From positions 1 through 19,360 of the forward strand of contig ML770111.1 in NCBI GenBank assembly GCA_009733575.1: a stretch of 19,360 bases of DNA. The letters run 5' to 3'. Below are positions 1 through 10,278 of this stretch, in pieces (the stretch's first letter is position 1; each line of letters opens with the position of its first letter). The notes below the pieces were generated by a model. That model was not told where the DNA came from. It saw nothing but the letters and a program-made list of their open reading frames with translations, and did not search any database. Source of the stretch: Gymnopus androsaceus JB14 (lineage: Eukaryota > Basidiomycota > Agaricomycetes > Agaricales > Omphalotaceae). A program made the position numbers and the translations under genes.

Positions 1-558
1 AGGAAGTGCCCCAAAGCCACATGAGGTTGATGGTTTCAAGAGGGAGGGGGTTAGTGGGCATGGTAGAACACTGTTTTCCAATCCACCGTTCAGCTACCAC
101 CACCAAGCTTTGGCAGATCAGCAAGAGCTCTTAAATACTATTTTGGAATATTTGAGATATCAGTGAGGGTGACACTGACGGTCTGCAGTTCAGATGTCCT
201 TCAACAACACATACTACTTATTATTTACTCCGACTCGGAGATTTTCATTGCAAACCCGACTGGCAGTGCGGTGAGCTGTTGGGAGTCCGCCCTCTTCGCC
301 GTTGGCTAGCTGTTTCAATTCGAGTGTTTGAAACGCTGTAACCTTGAGCTAACCTTGTTTTAATCATTGCAGGTGCGTAACTTTGGAACCGCTATAATTA
401 GAATAATATTTTGAGTGCAGCCTGTACAAATTGGGGTTGGCTTTTCTACTGTTGATGTCCTGGATTAAATGACACCTCAACATTGACCCTCGCTAACACG
501 AACAGAATGCGGAAATAGAAGAAAAAGAAATGCGAGCACAACTACTTCTTCCTTTCAG
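1..558. other. No gene recognised at left edge
   Basis: No open frame of useful length and no recognisable motif on either strand. The T-run that would stop Pol III transcription of the neighbouring minus-strand tRNA lies here: the plus strand has five A at 522-526, about 33 bases beyond the tRNA 3' end. The rest may be flank of a gene outside the window. Confidence 0.5.
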
Positions 559-640
559 CGACGCCAGCAGGATTTGAACCTGCGCCCTCAAAGAGGAACA
601 GATTTCTAATCTGTCGCCGTAACCACTTGGCTATAGCGCC
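559..640 (-). tRNA. tRNA-Ser (anticodon AGA)
   Basis: On the minus strand an 82-base cloverleaf folds completely. The acceptor stem is seven pairs (GGCGCTA with TGGCGTC, including G-T wobbles) and the discriminator base is G. The D stem is GCC/GGC. The anticodon stem is ACAGA/TCTGT around the loop TTAGAAA, giving anticodon AGA (plus-strand 605-607). The variable arm is long (CCTC-TTT-GAGG), which marks a type II tRNA, and the T arm is GCAGG-TTCAAAT-CCTGC. AGA with a long variable arm and discriminator G identifies a serine tRNA. It has no intron, and CCA is not encoded, as expected in a eukaryote. A box (TAGCCAAGTGGTTA) and B box (GGTTCAAATCC) are present, so it should be transcribed by Pol III. 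Confidence 0.96.
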
Positions 641-1751
641 TTAAATATTACCAAAGAAATGGGTGAAAATCTAATCTACAAAGTAAGTACCTCCCGCGTT
701 TAACAAGCCCACTGGAGCAGTCAGGCCGGTCAGGAATTATCCTAGCCCTCATATTGCATCACGAGAGGCATACCTGGACCGCACTCTTCACTAATCCAAA
801 GTGACTCGGTGTCATCCGACTTGAAATGAAGAGAAAATGAGTGTCGAGCTCGCCCCCGCCCGCACGCCAATATATTGGAGATATAACTTCCATTAATGAC
901 TCGGCGGCATTTTCAGCAGTGGTGCGCCTGGGTCGGTGTCAAGAATGGGTCAATTATCGACATCTCTATAATATACGCCGTGACTGGTCCGACCGGCACC
1001 GTACTTACTTGTGCCATCTTGACGTTAACTAACATCGAGGGTTTATTCGGATTGATCTCGGATACGATTTCTTCAAATTTCCACCTTTACCGATAGAGTC
1101 TTGCCTAATTCTGACTCGAAGCTGTTCGCTAGTTCATATATCGCAAAGAATGAATTTATGAAATCGTGGGTGCCGCAAGTCGAAGGAATGTCCTCGGTGT
1201 TGTCCGTATATTCGAGTCCATACTCGATGGCTACGGCAAACCCCGGTGTGGACATGAGTTTGCTGGATTTATATTTCGACCGCCAAAACACCCTTTGTAC
1301 AATGATTCGGGAACAGTGAGCTACTAGCTATAGCTATGGCACGGCATAATACTCACAAGGAGAGACACTGCGCATGTAGCGCAATCAAAACCCAGTGAAA
1401 ATATAGCTGATGCGCACTGGTGAGTACAAGCAGGGGGCACCAGCGATGCTGTTATGGAAGTAGATCAGCAGTTGCAGCTCACGCGTTCCCACTTTTATAC
1501 TTACCCCCTTGACCGTGACTAGTTCTGACTGGCGCTGTACTTGCTCTGTCCAAGCTCTGTTAAGTTGTCCAGAACTTAGTCTACGCACCTTTCAGTAGGG
1601 AGAAAGGACTTACTGTGATCAAACTCTCACGTAACGCGTCTCGATCAGAGATCGTGATCCGCACGTGGCTGCCGCTCCGGAGCGGGTAACGCCGAAACAC
1701 CAAGCGCAATTTTACTTGTCAACTTTCACCTCTCATTCACCTTCTACGATA
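641..1751. other. Intergenic stretch; one weak 60-codon minus-strand frame
   Basis: No confident gene. The best candidate is an ATG-started minus-strand frame at 1255-1073 (60 residues, beginning MSTPGFAVAIEYGLEY). Its composition is protein-like, a TATAAAA lies upstream on the same strand (plus-strand 1493-1499), and a GTAAAG donor-like site lies near its end. It matches no family I know and the opposite strand is also open, so it is not called as a gene. The segment just before 1752 should contain the promoter and 5' UTR of the glycosyltransferase gene. Confidence 0.25.
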
Positions 1752-3547
1752 ATGAGGTGGCTCGCACCACCAACACGCCGAGAAATCGCTATTCTTCTCT
1801 TTTGCTCAACGGTCTTCACGCTTGCCTACAACTTTGAATACTCCCTTAGATTTGTCGGTTTCGACGCTTCAACTACGCGGGGCGTGATTCTATCGCGGCT
1901 AGGATATGCTCCAAGTGTCATCTTGAAAGATGGTAGAAGGCCTTTAGGTTGGAGAGACCAATTGGACGATACGATAATTGGGAATCACGACTGGAATGAC
2001 GGGGAAGTTCTTGACGCGAAGCTCGACCAAGGCCAGTCATTGGGTTTTGGCCCGCATTCTGCGATGTGGATAGGCAAGAAGCAGCTTAACCAACTTTGGC
2101 CTCCTACAAATGAACCTGGCGTTTCGTCTGGCTTTTGGCGTTGGAATGATCAAGTGCCGACGACTACGCTAGTGAAACATGTTCCTGGTATGTTCCTTAT
2201 CAACGCCCAAGAATATTGCTCAGACTATTTGTTTACAGGCTATACTATCCTTGACCAAGTCATTGCTCTCAATGATATTCTATATATCGTGACAGACGAC
2301 CCAGAGTCTTTCCCTAGCGTCAACTCGATAAGTACGGGCGAGTGGGAGGTGATTTCCTCTCAAACAGCGAGGTCTGTAATCGGGAGATACGGCGGACGGT
2401 ACGTAACTTGGAGGCTGAACTTCAGTGTACGATCATTCATGGCTGGCATAGTATTCACGGAGTGTCATGGATGTGTAATGAACCTGTCCCTCGTCAGTGA
2501 TGAGATTATTCTTGTCGGTCCAACTAACATATATTGATCCTTTGCAGAAAATACCACTCTTGTATCGCTCTGGTCCTTATATTCCACGCTACAATCCTCC
2601 ATCGTAACCTCACTCCCCTATCCAACCCGTTTTATCCTCCCTCAAATTCCCGCCTTCACAGATGTTGACTTGGACGAAACCGGTGCGAGAAAAGACGATA
2701 GTATGCCTCGTTCTCGATCTTCCACTGGGTTCCACCCATTCTTACCCAAAGCCGCTTTCCTGCATATGGGCGTCCTGTACCAAGAGGACTGGGCTGATTA
2801 TATGGGTATGGAAGTACCGTATGTCATTCAGCGTCTCGTAGTTGCGGACTACCAGGTCGCTGGTGCAGATGGCCTCTCGGCTGTCTTGCAGCAAGGTGCA
2901 GCTACTTCTCCAAATTGGTGGGAGCCCATCCAGCGAAATATGGCCGAATTTTTCGAGGAACCCGAACAGGAGAAGACGGCTGTGACATACATTCATCGGC
3001 CAGGAGCTCTGAGGGAAGAGGATCATGATGCTCTCGTTCGTGCGCTGAACAAGATGAGCAAAGACCGGAAAGTCGACGTGCACTTTGTAGAGGCTATCGA
3101 CAGCGATAATAACGCGGAATGGGGTGAACGGATGGCTGCTATTGTCAAATCAAATGTGAGTTTTACGGTTTTCTTCCCGTCGTACTCTTATTCAATTATC
3201 GCTACCTAGGTGATACTCGCTGTCCAAGGCCCCGACATCCTTGACGGCGTGTTCCTCAAACCCTCTCCCACAACCACCATGGTAGAGCTTTTCTCCCCGA
3301 ATACAGCATCTCGCGAACATCAATCCGTTGCTGAATCGCTCGGAATCAATTATATTGCATGGTCAAATACTCGGTTCGTATTTCGCTGCCTGTTTGAACG
3401 ATCTGATTGATTTGTTCGTCACGCAGAAAACTATCTTCAGACGAGATTACCCGATTATCTAATTCCCAAAACGACGACCAAGGACGCGACGTTCCTGTGG
3501 ACTCGGATGCTATCGTCAAAGCTATCTGGGATACGCTGACGCGATAA
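1752..3547 (+). CDS. Family 61 glycosyltransferase (DUF563/GT61), five exons
   Basis: Exons: 1752-2398, 2452-2492, 2548-3155, 3210-3373 and 3427-3547. The introns are 53-55 bp with donors GTACGT, GTCAGT, GTGAGT and GTTCGT. The spliced frame encodes 526 residues without a stop. Start: ATG 1752 is followed directly by a basic stretch and one hydrophobic segment (residues about 11-25, IAILLFCSTVFTLAY), a type II Golgi-style membrane anchor. The C-terminal half carries the conserved GT61 landmarks of basidiomycete proteins: GFHPFLPKAAFLHMGVLYQ, EVPYVIQRLVVAD, NWWEPIQRNMAEFFEE, a segment around VTYIHRPG, and VILAVQGPDILDGVFLKPSP followed by GINYIAWSN. The 41-bp exon 2 encodes IHGVSWMCNEP and is needed to restore the family motif. 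The likely role is adding a sugar to glycoproteins or glycans in the secretory pathway; the substrate cannot be read from sequence. The family assignment is strong by recognition, but exact exon edges need transcript support. Confidence 0.85.
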
Positions 3548-4611
3548 TGATTCATGAGGTGCACTACACCCCGACGGTAGCATCGCATAAAACCCTCTGG
3601 CCTCCCTCAACCAACTAGCTACCTCCTCACTCACGTACCGTCGTCTCCGTCTCTCCTTTCACTCTCCTCATAGCATCTGGCATGACGAATGTATACTATA
3701 ACAGCAACAGCCAGAACACCAGCATATGGAAGGAAACCTGGTTACCCAACAAGGGTTAATTGCCTATAATTACTTGTTTCGGATTCATGGAATATCAGCC
3801 ACATTACTAGCGCATTAGCCCCCTTCTATGATTGGATTGGGTGTATACCCACATACGAGAGTCATTAGCTCCACGGTGCTGATTGAACTGGCGATATCGC
3901 TCTCGGGTCTTCATCGGCCATTCCGCTACGAAGCCTTTTTGGGTTTAATTAGAGCTAGAGCCTCACGGAAACTTTCGAGAGTTACACAACTTTACGGAAT
4001 GGGACTTTTTTCTTTTTTGTTCTCCGTTGTACATGGATTGGATTCAAGGATTCATATGCATTTATAATTATTACTTTATTTTCAGGACAATCTGGACGTC
4101 TGCCACTTTGCATCCTTTATTTATCGTACATACACATATGTTCTCTAGCACAGTTTGTATCGTATAGCAGTTCCATTTTCATAGGATTTTCATGAGCTCG
4201 GGCTCTTTCGACGCAAGCTTCAATGGGCACGACCACCACTGTTGATGGAACTGAGCGTGCCATTAAACGCTCAGTAGTGTTAGCTTTGACTCCACGGTTC
4301 TAGGCGTCGGGATGTAGTACGAAATGAATACGAGGCTTCGTTCCAAGTCTTTGTGCTAACAACTATTCGATGTCTTCTTCGTGGGGCAGGTTCGTGTAAC
4401 CGTACTGTATTTCTGGTATCCAGGGACAAGCTCACTCTTCTTAAAGTTTTATTACATTGGGACGTTCAAGTTTAAATTTTAGAAAAACTTTCGAAGAGAA
4501 CGAACGCTCGTGAGAAAGACGCGTCTTCAAACATTTTAGCGCCCTGAGGCGCCCTGTCTGTTCACTTTGAACCACGACGTGAAGCTCTCTCAATGGATTG
4601 ATCATTGTCCA
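3548..4611. other. Intergenic region between glycosyltransferase and deacetylase genes
   Basis: About 1.06 kb with no supported gene. It must hold the 3' UTR of the upstream gene and the promoter of the deacetylase. A plus-strand frame near 3828-4067 opens by chance (79 codons, no recognised motif). A short direct repeat, GCGCCCTGAGGCGCCCTG, lies near 4540-4557. Nothing else stands out. Confidence 0.5.
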
Positions 4612-6162
4612 ATGAGCTCTTCACCAGCCTCTGTTGTAATTTATATCCTTTCCCAAGACTTGGTCAAGGTATTCCTGCCTCTCTAACTCGATTGTTCTTT
4701 GCTAATTATGAGATACTTGAAAGTATTCATCGCGGCTTCCCTCCAATCCTGGCAGATCTCTTCTAGTGCATTCCCTTGCCAAATCCTTGGGTCTTCTATC
4801 TTCTGACTACGGTGCTCCTCGACGGATAAAAGTGGTAAAACCCAAACCAGCGACGAAGGACGAACTTGCTGTATATCATGCTCAAGACTATCTAGACGCT
4901 GTTCTTCGCAAAGAAACTGGATCAGATGAATTAAATTCAGAAATAGAGCATCTGGCTGAATTTGGATTAGAGCACGATTGTCCACGGTTTACTGGCCTTG
5001 CTGAATACATTCGACTGGTGGCTGGTGCGACACTAACAGCTGCGAACGCGTTAAGGCTTGGATACGCGAATATTGCAATTAACTGGGATGGTGGAAGGTT
5101 CTCGTCTCTTCCATTCTGATCTTGACGCCTTCCTAACTCCCTCCTGGCCCCTCTGCTTACAGACATCATGCACAGAAATCTCGTGCGTCTGGATTTTGCT
5201 ATGTCGCGGACTGCGTATTGGCTATACTTCTTCTTAGAAAGGCCGATCCAGCGTTATCGCTTTCCGCTTTGGCTGATTCCACGTCTGAGTCTGCTGTAGT
5301 AGCTACTATCTTGAGGCAGAAGAAGACTCGGGTGATGTATTTGGATCTGGACGTACATTTTTCGGATGGTGTCTCGCAAGCCTTTTACGCTCCTGTCAGC
5401 TCTACTCCCTCACAGGTGCTGGTATGCCACATTCTTACTTACCCTCTGCACCGTTGCTTACGTTCTGTACCCGCAGACATTGAGCATCCACCACGCAGCT
5501 CCAGGATTCTTCCCTACATCCCCTCTTGCCCAATTGCCATCAACCTCCTTCGACCCGTTTACCTTGTCCCTCCCTCTCCTTGAAGGTGCCTCCAATCGCA
5601 CCTATGCAACCATCTGGCCCATCGTTGAACGCATAAAAGACATTTTTGACCCCAATTACGTTGTGGTTCAATGCGGTGTCGATGGACTCGCTGGAGATTC
5701 CAAATGTAAAGTCTTCAACTGGGGTTTAGATGTAGAGGACGAAGGCTCCTTGGGGTGGTGTGTTTCACGTATAGTCAACAATTGGAGTTGCAAAAAGCTG
5801 TTTCTTGGTGGTGGCGGGTACCATTCGCCGAATGCAGCACGGGCTTGGAGCCATCTTACGTCGATTATTGTAAGTCTCCGCAGCGTTCCTTTTATCTAAA
5901 TACAGACAACGTTTAACGCTTTCTCTAGCTTGGAAACCCTGTTCATGTCTCAACCGATATCCCAGATGATCCTGGGTTCCCACTTTACGCGCCTTCATTC
6001 ACGCTCGATGTTCCCGTTGGTAACATGCATGACATGAACTCGAAAGAGTATTTCGCGGAGGTGAAGACGAGATTCGATATGGCTTGCGAGATGCTGCAAG
6101 AGCGGGTAGCACCTTCGAAAACTGATATGGTACAGAATGCCATTGATATTTCAGCGCGGTGA
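4612..6162 (+). CDS. Class I histone deacetylase, HDAC8/Hos1-like, five exons
   Basis: Exons: 4612-4668, 4724-5097, 5163-5421, 5477-5869 and 5929-6162. Introns are 55-65 bp, and the spliced protein is 438 residues. It removes acetyl groups from lysines using a zinc-activated water. The class I landmarks appear in order: [21 protein letters not shown] (N-terminus), [14 protein letters not shown] with the substrate-rim Asp, NWDGGRHHAQ with the tandem catalytic histidines, [25 protein letters not shown] with the first two zinc ligands (D, H), [22 protein letters not shown] with the third zinc ligand (D), and [15 protein letters not shown] with the transition-state Tyr. The HH..D-x-H..D..Y set is therefore complete. 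Most class I enzymes read HHGDG where this has HFSDG. The short C-terminus without an acidic tail and the IPD..YAP region favour HDAC8/Hos1 over Rpd3. The ATG at 4612 gives the normal short N-terminus. Expected location is nucleus or cytoplasm. Confidence 0.9.
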
Positions 6163-6470
6163 TGCTAGTTATTTCTGATCTGCATTTTGTGCTTTGCCGA
6201 GGTTTTACGGTTTTACATTGGTGCGGCTTTTTCGCCTTTCGAGTGGATTGTCATAAAACAAGCGCCGATCTCTCTTCACACATTTGGAGATCTGCTAGAT
6301 TACCTCCGTCAGTTCGCTTCTGGGCGAGCATGGTAATATCGTAGAAGGTCCAGAGTTCGACCGGACTTGGCGTCGCGGAAATAAGGTCCCCGTGTTGTTC
6401 GTAGCGAAGGAAAGTAAATGTGAAAACGTCTAAGGTTTGCTTGATTCTGTTCATCCACATCCATCGTTCT
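6163..6470 (-). other. Deacetylase 3' flank with an unrecognised minus-strand coding-like frame
   Basis: After the deacetylase stop the plus strand carries only 3' flank. The minus strand is open from the edge of the next foldback element down to a stop at 6251 (start of reading near 6460, about 69 residues). It contains VELWTFYDITMLAQKRTDGG, which looks like real protein, but I cannot name a family. It may be the tail of a gene whose upstream part was separated by insertion of the foldback at 6471. The frame does not join directly to the coding-like sequence beyond that element. Confidence 0.2.
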
Positions 6471-6962
6471 CACGCCGAAAGTGCAGAAAAATCCGCTCGA
6501 ATGAAATATTAATTAATTTGCTAATTTTCATGTAAAAAACCACTTATTAGTGAAACTTTGAGCAAAAGATAATCATTCAGTTGAGCCAACTATCTTAATG
6601 AAACTACACTTTCCAGCTGAGCATTCAGTTAAAACTGAAAAAAAGACTGAAATATCAGCTACACTAGCAGCCAGACCTGATGGGCCCCCAGCAATCTACT
6701 GAAGGACCAGATCTTATTTGGCTGTGATTCAATACCTGACTTGGGGGGCCCATCTGTTTTTGCTGCTAGTGTAGCACATATTTCAGTCTTTTTTTTCAGT
6801 CTTAAGTGAATACACAACTGATAAGTTTATTTTCATTAAGATACATAGCTCAACTGAATAATTATTTTTGCTCAAAGTTTCACTCATAAGTGATTTTTTA
6901 CATGAAAATTAGCAAATCAATTAATATTTCATTCGAGCGGATTTTTTTGCACTTTTGGTGTG
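6471..6962. mobile_element. 492-bp foldback MITE with TCT target duplication
   Basis: The two halves are inverted copies of each other over almost their whole length. The left end CAC[G]CC[G]AAAGTGC mirrors the right end, which reads CAC[A]CC[A]AAAGTGC on the other strand. Pairing continues through ATCCGCTCGAATG, AGTGAAACTTTGAGCAAAA, AAAGACTGAAATATCAG and GCTACACTAGCAGC into a loop of about 50 bp centred near 6717. TCT precedes (6468-6470) and follows (6963-6965) the element and is probably a 3-bp target duplication. It has no coding capacity. CAC ends with a 3-bp duplication would fit the CACTA group, but the TIR is not canonical, so the superfamily is left open. Confidence 0.8.
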
Positions 6963-7690
6963 TCTCGAGCTTCGGAAGACCAAGATTAGTTGCATCTAGT
7001 GCATAAATGCACCTTGAGTTATCAAAGATATGTTCATAAGCGGCATCCTCGTTGATCATAGAGTAATAGACAAGGGACACGCATTTTTGAAATTTACAGC
7101 ATCATGTGTCATTAGGAATTGTGGATATCTGAGTAATGTACAATGAGATGCTTCACTTTTCGTGTTTGATAAGGATTTGAGATAGCACAAAGTAGATGGC
7201 AGAGCAATCAAACATGAAGAGTCTTGGCCTTGGAGAAGGCTAGTGTGTGGCTCGGGTGACCCGTCGGGTTTTGGTAATCACATTGTGGAGCTCAGCTCTA
7301 GCAAAATTTTGAGCCAAGGATGATGCAATTTGGTCAAGAATTGACTGAGTTATGGACAAAACAAGTTTTGTGCATTTGTGACAGCCCCCTGGTCACAGGT
7401 GGACCCGGGTTGATGTCTGAGCCCTTTCCGGGTCCAGAAGTCGAATTTAGCTCTGGAACATGTGTTTGTTTATATAATCTCACCAAACTTGTTTTGCTTA
7501 TAACTCAGTCAGTTCTTAACTGATTTACATTATCCTGAGCTCAAAATTTTCCTACAATTGAGCTTTACATCATGATTACCAAGAGACCCGACTAAAACCC
7601 GAGCCACACACTAGAGAAGGCTTGTGTGGACTTGATATCATTGAGTATATTGAGCTCCAGGCACTTCAGTCACCTACTAAAATGTACCTA
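6963..7690 (-). pseudogene. Decayed minus-strand coding remnant, possibly PP4 regulatory subunit 3 (SMK-1/Psy2)-like
   Basis: Read on the minus strand, short coding-like stretches appear in order. CLELNILNDIKSTQAFSKAK lies right of the MITE at 7241-7613. A segment around FDCSAIYFVLSQILIKHE lies left of it, in another frame. SMINEDAAYEHIFDN and YALDATNLGLPKLE lie next to the foldback that ends at 6962. The pattern M-[IL]-N-[DE]..YEHI..D..Y-LD resembles the SMK-1 domain of protein phosphatase 4 regulatory subunit 3 as I know it, but the match is short and made without alignment. Stops and at least one frameshift separate the pieces, so this is not a working gene. It could equally be a fragment of an unrecognised protein. 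Confidence 0.28.
7233..7621. mobile_element. hAT-type MITE (7241-7613) with perfect 8-bp target duplication GAGAAGGC
   Basis: The element runs 7241-7613 (373 bp). Its ends are TAGTGTGTGGCTCGGG on the left and the inverted CCCGAGCCACACACTA on the right. It is bordered by identical GAGAAGGC octamers at 7233-7240 and 7614-7621. Eight-bp duplications with a T/CAG-type terminus are the signature of the hAT superfamily. Internally the halves pair again over a long stretch (GGTAATCA, AAAATTTTGAGC, ACTGACTGAGTTAT, AAACAAG), so it is also a foldback. No transposase is encoded. The subterminal CGGGT/ACCCG motifs resemble those of the larger hAT element at 12523-14940. Confidence 0.88.
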
Positions 7691-8312
7691 CTTAGACTCA
7701 ACTTTCGCCATACAAGTTGGGAGTAAATGCCTGGGATATCCCACACAAAAATCCATGGTATTGGCATGTGGTATTCCCCAAGTCTCTGGGGACCCTCCAT
7801 GGCAAGGGGGGTCCGGAATCAAAATTACTGAGATGGTGTGTAAAAGTTTTTTGGTACCATGATGATGATGATATAAAAGGAAATTGCTGTCATCGCCTGT
7901 TTGTTTTGGGCGCCTAGCCATGAAATTTCTTCGATTTCCCTTTGTTGCATGCAATTCAAGCCATACAAGGCACATTAAACAGTATCTATAATAGTAATAC
8001 AAACATTTATTGCTGGATGCAAAGTGAGATAGCATGAAAATGCATTTGCAGCAAGAGAAACAGTCCAATATCAGTGCAAAGTCTGCAGGGTAACAAGATG
8101 AAGGACTAAGGGTCGGTAGGAAGGATTGGTACAGCGCGGCAAATGACCATGCTTTGCCATGTTGTCTCCCAAACGGGATGGAAGATTCACACTAATGCAA
8201 TGAATGAGTGAGGCGAAGTCACAGTGGGCACTTCAATACGACACGTGTTCAGTCACCTGAACTTTCAAGAAATTGTTCTTTTACTTGTGATTTTACTAAA
8301 TGTTCCACATAC
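7691..8312. other. Gene-free stretch with a short ATG microsatellite
   Basis: Nothing coding is supported. A run of ATG/GAT trinucleotides lies at about 7858-7872. A short hyphenated palindromic patch (ATTCCCCAAGTCTCTGGGGA) lies near 7773-7792. Minus-strand frames here are open only by chance. Confidence 0.4.
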
Positions 8313-8907
8313 TTAGTACATATCATCAGTATCCTCAGTATCCTCATTTTTCGCCTCCATCTCCCATACATTGTCATTGAGATCTTGCGCATCAATGTGC
8401 TCAGTCAAACCTACATCTAGCTCATCCTCATCAAACTCTTCAAACACATCCCCCTCATCCTCCTCCTTATCTTTATTGTCTTCTTCTTCCACAAACTCCA
8501 TCTCAACCTCAAGCTTGAGCCAGTTCCACTCCTGTTGGTTCCCATAATTCCATTGGCTCATCTTTTGGTAAGGCTGACAATGCTCTCTCCCATACCACAT
8601 ACAACAGGGCAAGGTCATTTTGACTTGCAAATGATGCAGTATGTCCAAGTCTATTGAATATATATTATAACATGAAAAAGAATTGCCTTTATCACATACC
8701 TTCTGTATCTTCCATTGCCCTCACAACAACCAACCACTCCTCCAGAAACCAGTCCTTCAGGACCACTTGTTTGTACTCTAACTGAAGCAACTCCTCACCA
8801 CAACAATCATGAAGCAGAATCCCTTTAATGCCAGTTCTGATGTGTTTGTTGCACAACCACAAAGGTGGCTCAGCCATGTCATCATTGTCCAAAAGGCTGA
8901 TATCATC
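8313..8907 (-). pseudogene. C-terminal fragment of a transposon protein, KDZ-transposase-like
   Basis: Two in-frame minus-strand pieces can be joined across a 49-bp intron (8651-8699, donor GTATGT, acceptor ATAG). The upstream piece (8907-8700) contains EPPLWLCNKHIRTGIKGILL, HDCCGEELLQLEYK and LKDWFLEEWLVVVRAMED. The downstream piece (8650-8313) begins DLDILHHLQVKM and ends in a long Asp/Glu-rich tail before TAA at 8313. The WLC..R.GI....L.D.C.EE...L......L..WF.EEW pattern matches the C-terminal region of Kyakuja-Dileera-Zisupton (KDZ) type transposon proteins abundant in agaricomycetes, by recognition only. An upstream stop (8908-8910) and no catalytic region nearby make it a truncated remnant. 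The acidic tail could alternatively belong to an ordinary host protein. Confidence 0.4.
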
Positions 8908-9638
8908 TCAGATAGAATTTTTGCAAAATTTTTGACATCAAGGGAGAATAATTCCTTCATCACAATTTATCTTGGAGCCACTGTGTTACCTGGAGCATCC
9001 CAAGCATGGTATGATTGAATCAAACCAGCTGACAATGAGTAATAAATACAGTCACATGATTAATAGGGGTGATTGGGAATGAAAAATTCTACTCCTGTCA
9101 CAACAAACAGCTTATAGACAACTGTGAAAACACTTACAGCTGCACATGAGTGAAAAATCAAACATGCTTGTGGTCAGGATGAAAACACAATTCAAAACAT
9201 TGAGACTAACACCACGGTTAGGGCTAGTTATCCATTTCTGGAAATTTGTTGAGGAAGCTTAGTGGAAAATCTATGTTTTGCGAGACTTATTCCGATCTGA
9301 ATATTACGTTAATCTTGATAGCAAAAAGCTTTGTACTTCTTTGTTTTTTACAAACATTTTCTTGGTTACAATAATTCCCTTTTTCCGCTCGAGAAAATGT
9401 ATTCCAACAAAGGGCTCTTTGCTGTCCTTTTCCAGAGTGGAAAAAGGAAACCATGCCAACCGAGAAAAACTTCAGGAAACATGAAGAAGTACAAAAGTTT
9501 TTCGCGGCCGCAATAGCTTACATTTCCCAGGTGGGAAATTGCCCTGGAAAGGTAAATTCTCCCTTAAGTCTTCCGGAAGTTTTTGCAAAAATAGAAAAAT
9601 AGCCTTGACCATGGTGTAAATGGAGCACCTTCATTGCT
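8908..9638. other. Gene-free stretch between two transposon-protein remnants
   Basis: AT-rich sequence without a supported gene. Small hyphenated palindromes such as TTTCCAGAGTGGAAA (about 9429-9443) and CCAGGTGGGAAATTGCCCTGG (about 9527-9547) occur, but no element boundaries could be fixed. Confidence 0.4.
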
Positions 9639-10278
9639 GATTACACCCTGTTTCAAGATGCCCTACATGCCCTGGATGGCCTCAACAAGGAGAAGTGGCC
9701 TACTTTGAGGGAGGAGGATACTTTTTGGAATGCAACTGAGAGACAGCACTTACCAGGTGACTCCAGAGTGATCAAGGGAAATCTTTGGGCAATGACTTAC
9801 ACTGGATATTGGTCCTTGGATAATGGAATGATGTCTCATTTAATTTTTGGAAATGGTGAAAGCAAGTCACTGCAAGGGTGACCACCTTCAGAGGGTTGGA
9901 TCTGGAAAATGGGACAGCTGAAGAACATGAGATATAGGCATGAGGGGAAAGCAGTACATTGTTGTTACATGGGATTTAGGGCTAAACTAATATTCAGTGC
10001 AGATGATAGAATGCAGTGGTTTAAAGCTGAAGTGGATTTTGAACATTGGCAGGAGTGTCTCAAGAGAAAGCATGCTGAGTGTGACTGTGCTTTGCAGAGG
10101 TTCACCTTTGAACAAGATACCTGGGCCACACTTTGCAGAGTCTCCTGGTCATATTGTGTATGTCTGCAAACACTGTAACATCTTTGAATCTCTTCATGTC
10201 AACCTTCAGATGAAGTTTGATAATGTTGCTGTGCCTATATTATGTCTGACATGCCCTGGAGAGACAATTACAGATTGA
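9639..10278 (+). pseudogene. Degenerate C-terminal remnant of an agaricomycete KDZ-type transposon protein
   Basis: From 9639 the plus strand reads DYTLFQDALHALDGLNKEKW, then EEDTFWNATERQHLPGDSRV, and reaches an in-frame TGA near 9879. The same frame then continues with SEGWIWKMG, MQWFKAEVDFEHWQECLKRKHAE and a segment ending DTWATL. After that the sense shifts one frame, giving SPGHIVYVCKHCNIFESL and PGETITD before a stop at 10276-10278. The order S-WIW..G, then W-F-[KR]-A..-[WL]-.EE..., then W..L, then PGH..Y., then GETI.D is the extreme C-terminus of KDZ-type transposon proteins of mushrooms as I recall it. One stop plus one frameshift make it a pseudogene. No N-terminal or catalytic part is visible upstream. 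Confidence 0.4.

Noticed and set aside
3828..4067. 79-codon plus-strand frame between the two intact genes
   Set aside because: No motif, no splice context and no conserved composition; most likely chance.
6655..6780. Nested hAT element suggested by CACTAGCAGC/GCTGCTAGTG inside the foldback
   Set aside because: The TAGTG ends point inward instead of outward and there is no 8-bp duplication; they are simply the inner part of the foldback arms.
7688..8068. 126-codon minus-strand frame rich in Cys, His and Tyr
   Set aside because: Its content comes from the ATG/CAT microsatellite and repeat-derived sequence, with no recognisable domain.
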